This document shows positions 35,263 through 44,391 of a stretch of 64,000 nucleotides of DNA, one piece after another. The notes below the pieces were generated by a model. That model was not told the origin of the DNA. It saw only the letters and a list, made by a program, of their open reading frames with translations, and searched no databases. This stretch comes from Haliea sp040221975. GTDB lineage: Bacteria > Pseudomonadota > Gammaproteobacteria > Pseudomonadales > Halieaceae. Position 1 is the first letter of the stretch. Every line of letters starts with the position of its first letter. The stretch lies in assembly GCA_040221975.1 (NCBI GenBank), contig JAVJWR010000027.1:85692-149691 (forward strand). Reading direction: 5' to 3'. The translations under genes and the position numbers were made by a program.

Positions 35263-35540
35263 CTCCAGGCATCCTCGACCTCAACGATTTCGAGATGCCG
35301 ATCTTCAGCGTCGATCGCGAAAACGCGTCCGGTATCCCCGAGCCCGCGCGGCGGTGCCGGCGTTCTCGACGCCTTTCTGCAGGGCGCCCCATTCTTTGGC
35401 GCCGAGGTTGCAGGATCCCTCCCGGTCGGCTCCTTCCACGATCGCTTTGATGTTGAGGCGGGCAAGCCCCAAGGGACTCTGGCCAGGGAGATACGTGATA
35501 CCGTTTCCGCACTCATGGCCGGTGACTGGCACTCGCGGAC
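35263..35540 (+). pseudogene. Probable remnant of an NADPH-dependent FMN reductase
   Basis: Directly after the pirin stop, one plus frame reads APGILDLNDFEMPIFSVDRE and GIPEPA, like the Asp/Phe/Pro-rich loop of FMN reductases. After a frame change, another plus frame reads GAGVLDAFLQGAPFFGAEV, then FHDRFDVEAGKPQGTLAREI and RDTVSALMAGDW, like the family's C-terminal end. The flavin-binding PEYNGS middle part is missing. This fits a gene with an internal deletion and a frameshift. Its 3' end touches the convergent ABC ATPase gene. The family match is by eye only. Confidence 0.4.
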
Positions 35541-36235
35541 GAGTGGAATCGCCCGTCCACCAGGCTCATGATCCGCGAGCAGCGCGCGGCGAGGCGGTTG
35601 TCGTGGGTGACTATCAGGACGGCGCACTGGAAGCGGCTGTTTACCTGCCGGAACAGTTCGAAAATGCGGTCCGCAGACTGGGTGTCGAGGTTGCCGGTGG
35701 GTTCATCCGCCAGCAGCAGGGCGGGTCGGGTGACCAGGGCCCGGGCAATGGCCACCCGCTGTTGTTCGCCACCGGAAATCTGTGAGGGCTTCTTCGCTCC
35801 GAAACCCGCGAGACCGACATCGGCCAGCAGGCTCTGCGCCTGTTCAATGTCGTCGGCGCCGGGTTTGCCGTGGCGCAGAATCAGCGGCATCAGCACATTT
35901 TCCAGCACACTGAAGGCCGGGATCAGGTGGTGGAACTGGAATACAAAGCCGATGGCTTCGTTGCGCAGGCGTGTGCGGCCCGCATCGTCCATGGTCTGGG
36001 TAGGGTGCTCAAGCAGGTACAGCTCCCCGCTGGTGGGCGTGTCGAGCAGTCCGATCAGGTTGAGCAGGGTGCTCTTGCCCGATCCCGACGGTCCGACCAG
36101 TGCCGCCAGCTCGCCGCTCTCAAGCCGCAGGTCAATGCCGTGCAATACCTCGTGCTCCTGCGGCGTGGCGATATGGTAGGTCTTGCTCACGGCGCTCAAA
36201 CGCAACACCGCAGCGCGAGATGCCGGGTCAGACAT
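35513..36235 (-). CDS. ABC transporter ATP-binding protein (LolD/MacB/DevA type)
   Basis: A 240-residue ATPase. Walker A is LVGPSGSGKSTLLNLIG, the signature is PSQISGGEQQRVAIARALVT, and Walker B is ALLLADEPTGNLD. The TPTSGELYL and HHLIPAFSVLENVLMPLILR segments are typical of the LolD/MacB/DevA branch. The start at 36235 overlaps the end of the permease gene. With the permease and the membrane-fusion protein it forms a three-part exporter energised by ATP. Confidence 0.93.
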   Translation of the reverse strand: MSDPASRAAVLRLSAVSKTYHIATPQEHEVLHGIDLRLESGELAALVGPSGSGKSTLLNLIGLLDTPTSGELYLLEHPTQTMDDAGRTRLRNEAIGFVFQFHHLIPAFSVLENVLMPLILRHGKPGADDIEQAQSLLADVGLAGFGAKKPSQISGGEQQRVAIARALVTRPALLLADEPTGNLDTQSADRIFELFRQVNSRFQCAVLIVTHDNRLAARCSRIMSLVDGRFHSSASASHRP

Positions 36236-37457
36236 AGCGGATTGCCACGGCCGGATCCAGCCGCGCTGCCCGGCGGGCGGGCAGGGCTGAGGCCAGCACG
36301 CCGGTGAGGCAGGCGATGACCATGGCAAACGGGATCAGTGACAGTGGTACAGGGATAAAGAACAGGCCCGGACCGAGGGTATTGAAAGCCTGTACCAGCG
36401 CCCAGCCAATGCCCGCACCAATGGCCGAGCCCAGCAACCCGAGCAGGCCGCCCTGTACCAGGAATACCCGCAGCACCTGTTTTCTGGAACTGCCCATGGC
36501 GCGGAGAATGCCGATCTCCCGTGTGTGCTGTACCACGCTTACCGCGAGCACGCTGGCTATGCCGAAGGCCACCGAAATTCCCACAAATACGCGAATCATT
36601 TGGGTAGTCAGGCTTTGCGAGCGCAGGGCGTTGAGCAGTTGGCCATTGGTTTCCATCCAACTCTCCGCGCGCAGCCCGCTGAGTCGGGCGATGCGGGCGG
36701 CGACGCGGTCCGCGGTGAAGATATCGTTCACGGTGGTATCAATGACCGTGATGCCGCCGGGCAGGTCGAGCAGGGTCTGGGTTTGCTTGAGGTCGAGATA
36801 CACGAAACGTGCGTCCAGTTCCCGCACGCCCAGTTCGAAGATGCCGGCGACGTCGACCACGGCGATACGGCCATCACCCGCGTCAAGGCGCAGCTTGTCA
36901 CCCAGGCCAAGACCCAGCGTTCGTGCGAGTTCTGTGCCGATCAGGGCGTGGCCATCGCCAACCAGGAAGCGGCCGGCAATCAGGCTGGGTGCAATGGCGA
37001 TGATCTCCTGGTAACGCTCGGGATCAATGCCGACCAGTGCGACCGAGGCCCGCGCGGTACCCCGTCGTGCCAGGGCAGGGCCGCTGACGACCGGCGACAC
37101 AGCCTGTATATCGGGGGCGGCATCGAGCATGTCGCGTATTGCCTGCCAGTTGTTGATCGAGCGCAGGCGCTGGGCGCGGGGGCTGTCGAGCAACAAAATC
37201 ATCGCGTTGTCCGCGGGCGGCAGCTGGCGGTTTACCTCGTCGAGCGGCATGATACGAACATGTGCCTGGGTGCCCAGCGTGCGCTCAATGATATTGGCCT
37301 GCAGGCCGGTGATCAGGGCGGTAATAAAGACGATGACAGCGACACCGCCGGCGATGCCGACCAGGATCAGCAGGGTCTGCATGACGTTCTCAAACAGGAA
37401 TCGGACCGCGATCAGTCCCTCTGTCCAGAGGAAGCGGTGCACTGCGCCGGGTATCAC
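36228..37457 (-). CDS. ABC transporter permease, FtsX/MacB-like
   Basis: A 409-residue permease with one N-terminal TM (FENVMQTLLILVGIAGGVAV), a large periplasmic domain, and a C-terminal FtsX-type three-TM block. The latter is visible as RVFVGISVAFGIASVLAVSV, TREIGILRAMGSSRKQVLRV and PFAMVIACLTGVLASALPAR. This is the LolC/MacB/DevC topology used for exporting lipophilic or large substrates. The GTG start at 37457 overlaps the stop of the fusion-protein gene (GTGA). Confidence 0.9.
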   Translation of the reverse strand: MIPGAVHRFLWTEGLIAVRFLFENVMQTLLILVGIAGGVAVIVFITALITGLQANIIERTLGTQAHVRIMPLDEVNRQLPPADNAMILLLDSPRAQRLRSINNWQAIRDMLDAAPDIQAVSPVVSGPALARRGTARASVALVGIDPERYQEIIAIAPSLIAGRFLVGDGHALIGTELARTLGLGLGDKLRLDAGDGRIAVVDVAGIFELGVRELDARFVYLDLKQTQTLLDLPGGITVIDTTVNDIFTADRVAARIARLSGLRAESWMETNGQLLNALRSQSLTTQMIRVFVGISVAFGIASVLAVSVVQHTREIGILRAMGSSRKQVLRVFLVQGGLLGLLGSAIGAGIGWALVQAFNTLGPGLFFIPVPLSLIPFAMVIACLTGVLASALPARRAARLDPAVAIRYV

Positions 37458-38692
37458 TGTGTCGCTCCACCAGGCATGGGCATGGCGCGGAACCGCACGC
37501 GGGTGTCCGGAGGTACGGCGTCGACGAGCACCCGGTCGCCGGCTTCGAGTCCTTCCAGCACCTCGCTGGATCCGGTGCCGAACAGGCCCAGGCGCACATC
37601 GACCCGCTCCACTGTCCCATCGCGCACACGGAAGGCCACGGCCCGCGAGCCGTCCCGCTGGTGCAGTGCATCGTTGGGTATGACCAGCGCCTGTTCGCGC
37701 CGGGCTGTCTCGACGGTGACTGAGACGGTCATTCCCGGGAGCAGGAAATCGGCGGGGGCCAGCAGCGCAAGATGCACATCGACAGTCCCCCGGGCCGTAT
37801 CGACGCTGGGCGCGATGAAGCTGATGTTGGCCTCCAGTGTCCGCTCTGGATACGCATCAGCCACCACCCAGGCAGGCTGGTTGAGCGCGATCGGCGCCAG
37901 GTTTTTTTCGTCCAGGGGCATGAGTATTTCGCTGCTGCCCAGGCGGGCGATCTCCAGCAGGGTGCGTCCTGGCTGCACCAGGTCGCCCGGCTCTACCGCG
38001 CGCCGCAACACGATCCCTGCGATCTGGGAATGGATTCGGGTCTTGGCCAGTAGCGCTCGGGCCGCTTCCACCCGCTGCACCAGCACGGTCTCCTCGACGC
38101 CCCCTTCAGCCAGGGCTGCGGCGGTGAGTCGTGCCCTGTCGCGGTTTGTTCTCGCTGTAAGCTCCAGCTGCTGCGCCTGTTCCAGTTGCTCTTTCGATAT
38201 CGTCTCGTTGGCGAACAGGCGTTCCCGGCGTATGCGCTCGCGGCTGGCCTGCTCCAGATTGTTCTGGGCCTCGGTCATCGCCGCCCGTGCTTCGGGTCGG
38301 CTGACCTCGATCGCGTTGCGCAGCGCCGCCTCCACTTCACGGAGCCGGGCCTGGTATTCCTCGTCACGCAGGGTCAACAGCAGGTCACCCAGCTGTACCA
38401 CGTCACCCTCGCGGACATTGCGCGTGGCGATCACGCCGGTTATTTCGCTGCCGACCTGGGCCACCGACTGGTTGGACACGATGGCGCTGGCGACAACCCG
38501 CTGTACCAGTGGACGCTGCTCCAGGCGGTACCCGCTCGCCGCAGGGCCCTGCCAGTAGTGCCAGGCGCCCGCCCCCAGGATAAGCACCAGGGCGGTCAGC
38601 AAGAGGTAGCCACGAGGGCTCCATTGGCGGCCGCTGGGGGCTTGCCTGTTGGCCTGCGGTGCCTGTGCTTCTTGCATGGTCACTCCGGTCAT
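37454..38692 (-). CDS. HlyD-type periplasmic membrane-fusion protein
   Basis: A 412-residue adaptor. An N-terminal TM (GYLLLTALVLILGAGAWHYW) is followed by a biotinyl-lipoyl-like half (VGSEITGVIATRNVREGDVV), a long helical hairpin (VEAALRNAIEVSRPEARAAM and the EEQ-rich part after it), and a beta-barrel part (PGMTVSVTVETARREQALVI). It would link the inner-membrane ABC pump to an outer-membrane channel. The ATG at 38692 overlaps the stop of the glycosyltransferase gene (ATGA); an in-frame ATG at 38677 also has a GGAG site. Confidence 0.9.
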   Translation of the reverse strand: MTGVTMQEAQAPQANRQAPSGRQWSPRGYLLLTALVLILGAGAWHYWQGPAASGYRLEQRPLVQRVVASAIVSNQSVAQVGSEITGVIATRNVREGDVVQLGDLLLTLRDEEYQARLREVEAALRNAIEVSRPEARAAMTEAQNNLEQASRERIRRERLFANETISKEQLEQAQQLELTARTNRDRARLTAAALAEGGVEETVLVQRVEAARALLAKTRIHSQIAGIVLRRAVEPGDLVQPGRTLLEIARLGSSEILMPLDEKNLAPIALNQPAWVVADAYPERTLEANISFIAPSVDTARGTVDVHLALLAPADFLLPGMTVSVTVETARREQALVIPNDALHQRDGSRAVAFRVRDGTVERVDVRLGLFGTGSSEVLEGLEAGDRVLVDAVPPDTRVRFRAMPMPGGATQ

Positions 38693-39918
38693 CCCTCACC
38701 CTTTGGTTCCCGTACGCATGCCAGAATTCTGTCTGCCGCAACCGCCAGGGCTTGGCGAGAATCATAGCCGGAGTACCTGGAAGAAAAATCAGCCGCCGCA
38801 CGTCTGTAGTCTTTCGACGCCAACATCCGCTCCAGCGCCGTAGTAATGGATGCATGTTCTGACAAGCTGGCAACCAGTCCCGCCCCGAGGCGTTCGGTAT
38901 TTTGGGCGGTGTGGTATTGCTCGACGTTCATTGGCAGTTGCAGAACTGGCTTGCCCGCGAGCAGCATGGTTGCGGTACTGCCGTGACCCGCATGCAGAAG
39001 CGCAAGGTCGCACTGGGTCCCCACCTGCTCCAGATCCAGGGGCGCATCTTCAATCCTGAGGCTGTCCGACTGCCAGCGCGCACGGTAGTCCTCACCGGGC
39101 AGGTACACCAGTGCCCGGTGTCCGGACTGCTGCAGTTGCGAGAGCAGCGCATTTAGGCCCCGGAATGGTTTCAGGTAGGCAAAAATTCGCTGGCCTTCGC
39201 CCTCGGGCCAGTTTGGTTGTCTGCCCCCAAGACCCGACCAGACACCGCAGTAAGCTGTCGCAACTCCCGGTGCTGTGGGGCGCTGTGGATAGTGATCCAG
39301 CTCAGCAAAGGTTGCGAGACAGTTGGCATCGACACGGGTATAGAGCTCACCGATGGACGCGAGGTGTGGCTGGCGCTGGCGCTCAAGCTGGTGGTTCAGG
39401 GCCTCCAGAACTCCTTGTTCGGTAAGCTGCAGGCGCTCTGGATAGTGATTCTGCCAGGCGCGAATATCGGGCAGCTCGGGCGTGTCCGGTGGGCAGGCGA
39501 AGCCCGTTCCGAGCAGTACGCTGCGGATGGGCAGTCCCTGCAATGCCAGCAGGCACGAGGGGCTGAAGTCCTGAACGACAATATCCGGCTGCACCAGACT
39601 GATCAAGTCCCGCCATGCACGGACAGCCCCGTCAAGCATGCCGGGCAGGGTGAAGCCTTCGTTGTAGAGTATGTCAGCAAAGGTGGCAGGTTCTCGTATC
39701 CGGTCTGCAACCGACCCCGCAGCGAGCCCCGGCGCGGGCAGCACCGGCAAGCCTGGCGGGACCAGGCCGACGCGGCGCAGGTTGCGGGCTGCCAGCAAAA
39801 CACGATGCCCGCGTTGCTGCAGCTTAGCTGCGAGCGGTAGTAGGCGACCGAGGTGACCCAGGTCATCGCCCAGTTCCCAGGTCAGCAAGACTGTCAGAGG
39901 CCGGTGGTGAACCTTCAC
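38689..39918 (-). CDS. GT1-type glycosyltransferase (UGT/MGT-like)
   Basis: A 409-residue glycosyltransferase with a GT-B fold. The N-terminus VKVHHRPLTVLLTWELGDDL and GHLGRLLPLAAKLQQRGHRV matches the acceptor-side Rossmann half. The nucleotide-sugar site is HAGHGSTATMLLAGKPVL and LQLPMNVEQYHTAQNTERLG. The GTG at 39918 has GGGGAAAT upstream; the frame stays open to 39996 without a better site. Such enzymes glycosylate lipids or small hydrophobic molecules. It heads the operon with the three exporter genes and is divergent from the sorting-signal protein. Confidence 0.88.
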   Translation of the reverse strand: MKVHHRPLTVLLTWELGDDLGHLGRLLPLAAKLQQRGHRVLLAARNLRRVGLVPPGLPVLPAPGLAAGSVADRIREPATFADILYNEGFTLPGMLDGAVRAWRDLISLVQPDIVVQDFSPSCLLALQGLPIRSVLLGTGFACPPDTPELPDIRAWQNHYPERLQLTEQGVLEALNHQLERQRQPHLASIGELYTRVDANCLATFAELDHYPQRPTAPGVATAYCGVWSGLGGRQPNWPEGEGQRIFAYLKPFRGLNALLSQLQQSGHRALVYLPGEDYRARWQSDSLRIEDAPLDLEQVGTQCDLALLHAGHGSTATMLLAGKPVLQLPMNVEQYHTAQNTERLGAGLVASLSEHASITTALERMLASKDYRRAAADFSSRYSGYDSRQALAVAADRILACVREPKGEG

Positions 39919-40024
39919 GGATATTTCCCCATTGATAGTTTTATTGAAAACCGCGGGCAAAGAATATAGGATCCTGCAGGTCGTTAGGTGGTTCACAATA
40001 CCAAGGTTGGCAAGGGATAATGCA

Positions 40025-40687
40025 ATGACGGATTCTATCAGTTCAAGACTGGCGCTTTATTCAGCGGCGACGGGGTTGCTGGCGGCTGGTTCAGCGCAGG
40101 CGGCGCCGGTGCAGTCAACGGCATCATTCACCCTGGTGAATGAAGTTGAGAATACCTCAGTGTCGCAGCTCATTGACATTGATGGTGATGGCACCGATGA
40201 CTTCCAGTTGCAGGTTATCTTGCGGCCGCCGGGCGACTGCAACTTCGGTGAAACCGGAGAGGTGGTACTTGCCGACGCGTACGGTGGTAATACGAGCTAC
40301 TATGCCGGTCTGGTCAGCGGTGACCCGATTGCAGGCGATCTCGGCGGCTCCGGCGAAAGCACGTATAACTATCTCACGACCTGTTCCGGCGGTTACGGTT
40401 CGGAAACTTTTCCGTCAGCCGGGGAAGGCACCCGGGGATTTGTCGGCGTCAGTTTCCAGATTGACGGTGCGACCCATTACGGCTATTTGGAACTCGAGGT
40501 GCGCCAGGGTAGCCTGATCGCCGATTTGATTTCCGCTTGCTATAACGATAATCCGGGCGACCCCATTGCAGCGGGGGCCTGTGTCAGGGAAGTGGTAGGG
40601 GTGCCCATAGGCGGCCTGATTCCGTTGACTCTCGGCGTCCTCACCGTGGGCGCATTCGCAGTGCGCAGGCGCAGACGCCAGCACTGA
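40025..40687 (+). CDS. Secreted protein with PEP-CTERM-like C-terminal sorting signal
   Basis: A 220-residue exported protein. Its signal peptide (ISSRLALYSAATGLLAAGSA, cut after AQA) is followed by a Gly/Asp/Ser-rich body with a calcium-loop-like DIDGDGTDDFQLQ. The C-terminus VPIGGLIPLTLGVLTVGAFA is a TM helix ending in RRRRRQH. That VP-TM-basic tripartite tail is the style of exosortase sorting signals, although the PEP core is not perfect. No exosortase is in the window. It lies immediately upstream of the sugar-cluster genes, which could decorate it. Confidence 0.75.
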   Translation: MTDSISSRLALYSAATGLLAAGSAQAAPVQSTASFTLVNEVENTSVSQLIDIDGDGTDDFQLQVILRPPGDCNFGETGEVVLADAYGGNTSYYAGLVSGDPIAGDLGGSGESTYNYLTTCSGGYGSETFPSAGEGTRGFVGVSFQIDGATHYGYLELEVRQGSLIADLISACYNDNPGDPIAAGACVREVVGVPIGGLIPLTLGVLTVGAFAVRRRRRQH

Positions 40688-40696
40688 TCCCTCGCT

Positions 40697-42688
40697 GTGG
40701 TTCCGCACCGGCGGGTTCTACTGGTCGGCTGGAGCGGAGCCGACTGGCGGTTGCTGCAGCCTCTGATCGACACAGGTGCGTTACCGCACCTGTCTGGGCT
40801 ACTCGGTCGTGGCGCCCGGGGCGATTTACTTACATTGCTGCCCCAACTGCCACCCCTGCTTTGGACTTCGCTCGCCAGCGGGCAGAGGGCTGATCAGCAT
40901 GGGGTGTCGAATATACTCCTTCCCGACAGCCGCCAGAGGCTTCAGCCTCTGACGCGCCTTCATCGGCAGTGTCCGGCGCTGTGGAACCAGCCGGAATGTC
41001 GCAGCCTGGTGGTCAACTGGCCGGTAACTTTCCCTGCGGAGCCCTTGAACGGGGTCTGTGTGAGCGATGTCTTCTTCCGGCTGGGTGGCACGGCAGAGGC
41101 GCTGGAGACGTCGCCCCAGGGCTCGGTGTTTCCCCCCCAGTTGGCGGAAAAATTACAGGAGCTACGTTTCTCTCCCGCCGGATTCACCGCTGCGGAGCTC
41201 GAGTTTTTTGCCGCTGATCCGGAAGCCGCACTGGCCGACAGTGACCCTTTGCTGCCTCGCCTGATGGTGGCGCTGGCCGAGTCCATCACCGTGCAGGCCG
41301 TGGCCACGGAACTGCTGGCCAGCGAATCCTGGGACCTCGCCATGCTGCGGTTTGACCTGCTGGGCGCGCTGGGGCCGGAGTTCTTCGCCTGTCTGCCGCC
41401 GCAGCCGGATTATGTACATCCCACGGTTTTTGCCCGCTACAGGAATACGATTCCAGCCGCCTGCCGCTACCTGGACCTCATGCTGGGGGTGTTAATGGAG
41501 CAGGCCGGCGCCGGGACGACGGTGGTCCTGGTGTCCGAGCGCGGCACCCACAGTGACCATTCCCGTCCCGCGGACCCCCGGGTGGCCTTGGGGCGCAGGG
41601 GTGGCGAGCCCTGGTACCGAAAACATGGTCTGGTGGCGATGGCAGGCCCCGGGGTTCGTCCCGAGAGCCAGATACAGGGAGCGTCGCTGCTGGATATAGC
41701 TCCTACCATATTGCAATTGCTACAGCGGCCTGCAGGGGCTGCATTTCCCGGACGCATTCTGCGCGAGGCGTTGACGGACCCGGTACCGGTGGGTGGCCCT
41801 GCACCCGCCACCTGGATGCCTCCGCAAACCGGCGCGCTGGAGCCCCGGCAACGGGAGGTCGCCCTGCAGTACTGGCGCGAACTCGATTTTCTGGCGGATG
41901 ATGATATTGAATCGCCGGAGACGGCGAACCGCCACCGTCGCCAGATCGACTTCAATCGGGCCATGGTGGCGCTGGAGGCGCGCCGCTCCGCGATCGCTCT
42001 GCCGATTCTGGAGCGGCTGCACAGCGAGGATCCCGCGGATGACCGCGTAGCTTTGCACCTGGCACGTTGTCGCCGCCAGCGTGGGGACCTGGCCGGCGCC
42101 CGGGAATTGCTGGAGGGCGTGGTTGCCCATCCCGATAACCGGCCTTTGGAACTGCTGCAACTGGGCCGGCTCTACCTTGCGGAAGGCGAGCACGACAAGG
42201 CATTGCAGTGCCTGTTTCGGGCCGAGCAGACACAGGGCGATCGCCCGGCGGTGCATGCGGGTATTGGCGAGGTCTACCTTGCCATGCAACGCTGGGATGA
42301 GGCCGATCGGGCATTCGGCAAGGCGCTGGAGCGGGATGATAGTCACGCTGCCTCCTGGCGCGGCCTGAGCGCGACGCGGCTGGGCCAGCTGCGTCAGGAG
42401 GATGCCGTCGCCAGCGCCCTGCGAGCGGTGGAACTGGACCGGGGCAACCTGCAGGGGCACTACCTGCTGGCGCATGCCCTGGCAGGCTCGGGGCGGCTGG
42501 CGATGGCTCAGCAGGTTTTCGAAACTTGCCTGGAGCTGGACCCTGAACATGCTGGCGCCCACCGCGGGCTGGCGGAAACGTGCGAGGTGCTGGGCGATAC
42601 CGAGCGCGCAACCGTGCATCGCCGGCAGGCACAGCAGCTGGCGTCTGCGGCGGCCCTCAACCGGCAGGTTCGGGATCTGGTCCTGTGA
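40697..42688 (+). CDS. Phosphodiesterase-superfamily protein with degenerate active site, fused to TPRs
   Basis: A 663-residue fusion with a GTG start at 40697. Residues 1-375 follow the type I phosphodiesterase/nucleotide pyrophosphatase fold (LLQPLIDTGALPHLSGLLGR, WTSLASGQRADQHGV, ASLLDIAPTILQLLQ). The metal-binding Asp of the usual GxDG is Ser13 (GWSGADW), the nucleophile Thr position before the Trp is Pro, and SDHG is SERG (280-283). Residues about 440-640 are TPRs (PLELLQLGRLYLAEGEHDKA). It therefore looks enzymatically dead and may be a protein-binding part of the glycosylation pathway. The GT2 gene overlaps its stop. Confidence 0.82.
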   Translation: MVPHRRVLLVGWSGADWRLLQPLIDTGALPHLSGLLGRGARGDLLTLLPQLPPLLWTSLASGQRADQHGVSNILLPDSRQRLQPLTRLHRQCPALWNQPECRSLVVNWPVTFPAEPLNGVCVSDVFFRLGGTAEALETSPQGSVFPPQLAEKLQELRFSPAGFTAAELEFFAADPEAALADSDPLLPRLMVALAESITVQAVATELLASESWDLAMLRFDLLGALGPEFFACLPPQPDYVHPTVFARYRNTIPAACRYLDLMLGVLMEQAGAGTTVVLVSERGTHSDHSRPADPRVALGRRGGEPWYRKHGLVAMAGPGVRPESQIQGASLLDIAPTILQLLQRPAGAAFPGRILREALTDPVPVGGPAPATWMPPQTGALEPRQREVALQYWRELDFLADDDIESPETANRHRRQIDFNRAMVALEARRSAIALPILERLHSEDPADDRVALHLARCRRQRGDLAGARELLEGVVAHPDNRPLELLQLGRLYLAEGEHDKALQCLFRAEQTQGDRPAVHAGIGEVYLAMQRWDEADRAFGKALERDDSHAASWRGLSATRLGQLRQEDAVASALRAVELDRGNLQGHYLLAHALAGSGRLAMAQQVFETCLELDPEHAGAHRGLAETCEVLGDTERATVHRRQAQQLASAAALNRQVRDLVL

Positions 42689-43608
42689 GCGATGCGCCCG
42701 CGTCCACGCCCCGTCTCAGTATCGGCCTGCCGGTGTTCAATGGTGAAAACTACCTGGCGGCTGCGCTGGCCGGCCTGCTGGAACAGGAGTTCACGGACTT
42801 CGAGCTGATAATTGCCGACAACGCGTCCACTGACCAGACCGCAGAAATCTGCCGGGTCTTCGCCGCCAGTGATTCCCGGATTCGTTACATGCGCAATGCC
42901 GAGAACGTCGGTGCCGCCGCCAACTACAATCTCACTCTGGAACTGGCGCGCGGCCACTACTTCAAGTGGGCGGCGCATGATGACGTCTGTCTCCCCGGGT
43001 TCCTGCAGGCCTGTGTCGACTGCCTCGATTCCCATCCCGACGTTGTCTTGTGTCACACCCGCAGCGTTGGTATCGGAACCCGCGGCGAAGTGAAGGGAGT
43101 CTATGCTGAAGAATGCAGTTTCGATGCGCTCACGCCTGCAACCCGCCTGTGGACCGCGATCAGTCGTCCCCATGTCTGCATTGCGGTGTTTGGGGTCATG
43201 CGGCGGGAGGTGCTGCTGAAAACGGTGCGCCACGGTGACTGGTTGGGCGCCGATCGCAATCTGCTGGCCGAATTGAGCCTGCACGGACGGGTGGTACTGC
43301 TCCCCGCTTTTCTGTTTCAGCGTCGGGAGCACCCGGAGGCGTCCATTCACAAATTTGCAACCGAAGCGGAGCGCCTGCTCTGGTTCAATCCGGGCCATGC
43401 AACGCGACGGGCCTTTCCCACCTGGCGACGTTTTCAGGAGTATACCAGGGCTGTTCACCGTTCACCTCTGGGTGTTATTGAACGTTTGCGCTGTTATTTG
43501 CAACTCCTGCGTTGGCCCTATGCCAGGCACCACACCGGCCCGCGCAATGCCGGCCTGTTATGGCGCGAGCTGATGGGCGGGCGTCCCGAGGTCAACCCTG
43601 GGGCATGA
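42685..43608 (+). CDS. Family 2 glycosyltransferase
   Basis: A 307-residue GT-A glycosyltransferase. Starting at the GTG overlapping the previous stop (GTGA), it reads RLSIGLPVFNGENYLAAALA, then FELIIADNASTDQTAEICRV, and the DxD-like AAHDDVCLPGFLQACVDCL. These are the nucleotide-sugar and metal-binding elements of family GT2. The acceptor could be the surface polymer or protein made by this cluster; it cannot be told. The nucleotidyltransferase start overlaps its stop. Confidence 0.9.
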   Translation: MSDAPASTPRLSIGLPVFNGENYLAAALAGLLEQEFTDFELIIADNASTDQTAEICRVFAASDSRIRYMRNAENVGAAANYNLTLELARGHYFKWAAHDDVCLPGFLQACVDCLDSHPDVVLCHTRSVGIGTRGEVKGVYAEECSFDALTPATRLWTAISRPHVCIAVFGVMRREVLLKTVRHGDWLGADRNLLAELSLHGRVVLLPAFLFQRREHPEASIHKFATEAERLLWFNPGHATRRAFPTWRRFQEYTRAVHRSPLGVIERLRCYLQLLRWPYARHHTGPRNAGLLWRELMGGRPEVNPGA

Positions 43609-44387
43609 CGATTCAATCGACGAAAATCGCCATTCTGGCCGGCGGCTTTGGCTCGCGCCTGGGAAGGGAAACCGAAAATCTTCCCAAACCACTGGTCGAG
43701 ATCGGCGGCAGTCCGATCCTCATGCACATCATGCAGCACTTCTGCCGCGCCGGGCTGCGGGATTTTGTGATTGCTCTCGGCTACAGGGGCGATTGCATCA
43801 AGCGCTATATGATGGATTACGCGCAGCTGCACGGCGATTTGCGCATCAACCTGCAATCCAACCAGTTCGAGCGATACGGCGCTCAGGCCCCGGACTGGAA
43901 TGTGGAACTGATTGAAACCGGCCTGCGCACGCAGACCGGTGGCCGCATACGTCGCCTGCAGCCGTGGCTGGGTGACAGCCGATTCATACTCGCCTGGGGC
44001 GACGGTCTCCACAACGTTGATCTGGGTGCCTTGCTTGCATTCCACGCCGGGCACGGAAGGCTGGCCACCGTGGTGGCGGTGCGCCCGCCTGCGCGGTTTG
44101 GTCACCTGGAATTTGAAGGCGACCGGGTGGTTGAGTTTTCGGAAAAGCCCCAGGCTGCGGAGGGCTGGATCAATGGTGGCCTGTTTGTGCTGGAGCCGGG
44201 CGTGTTTGCCTGTATTGACGGCGACGACACCCATTGGGAACACGCCCCCATGCGGCGACTGGCGGCGGAAGGCCAGCTTATGGCATACCGCCACGAAGGC
44301 TTCTGGCAATGCATGGATACCCCCCGTGACCTGGCCCTGCTGAACCGGCTCTGGGATGCCGGCAGCCCTCCCTGGCAGGTGGTCTAG
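43605..44387 (+). CDS. Sugar-1-phosphate nucleotidyltransferase (glucose-1-phosphate cytidylyltransferase-like)
   Basis: A 260-residue nucleotidyltransferase. The signature LAGGFGSRLGRETENLPKP is followed by EIGGSPILMHIMQHFCRAG and the metal region WGDGLHNVDLGALLAFHAGH. NGGLFVLEPGVF and GFWQCMDTPRDLALL also fit. The TENLPKPLVEIGGxPILMHI stretch matches RfbF/DdhA, which makes CDP-glucose. The usual partner, CDP-glucose 4,6-dehydratase, is not next to it. A TTG start 93 bases upstream is possible but would overlap the GT2 gene. Confidence 0.85.
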   Translation: MTIQSTKIAILAGGFGSRLGRETENLPKPLVEIGGSPILMHIMQHFCRAGLRDFVIALGYRGDCIKRYMMDYAQLHGDLRINLQSNQFERYGAQAPDWNVELIETGLRTQTGGRIRRLQPWLGDSRFILAWGDGLHNVDLGALLAFHAGHGRLATVVAVRPPARFGHLEFEGDRVVEFSEKPQAAEGWINGGLFVLEPGVFACIDGDDTHWEHAPMRRLAAEGQLMAYRHEGFWQCMDTPRDLALLNRLWDAGSPPWQVV

Positions 44388-44391
44388 CACG

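Noticed and set aside
36525..38558. A 677-codon plus-strand open frame over the permease and fusion-protein genes
   Set aside because: It is antisense to genes with overlapping starts and clear domains; the product is Ser/Arg-rich low complexity.
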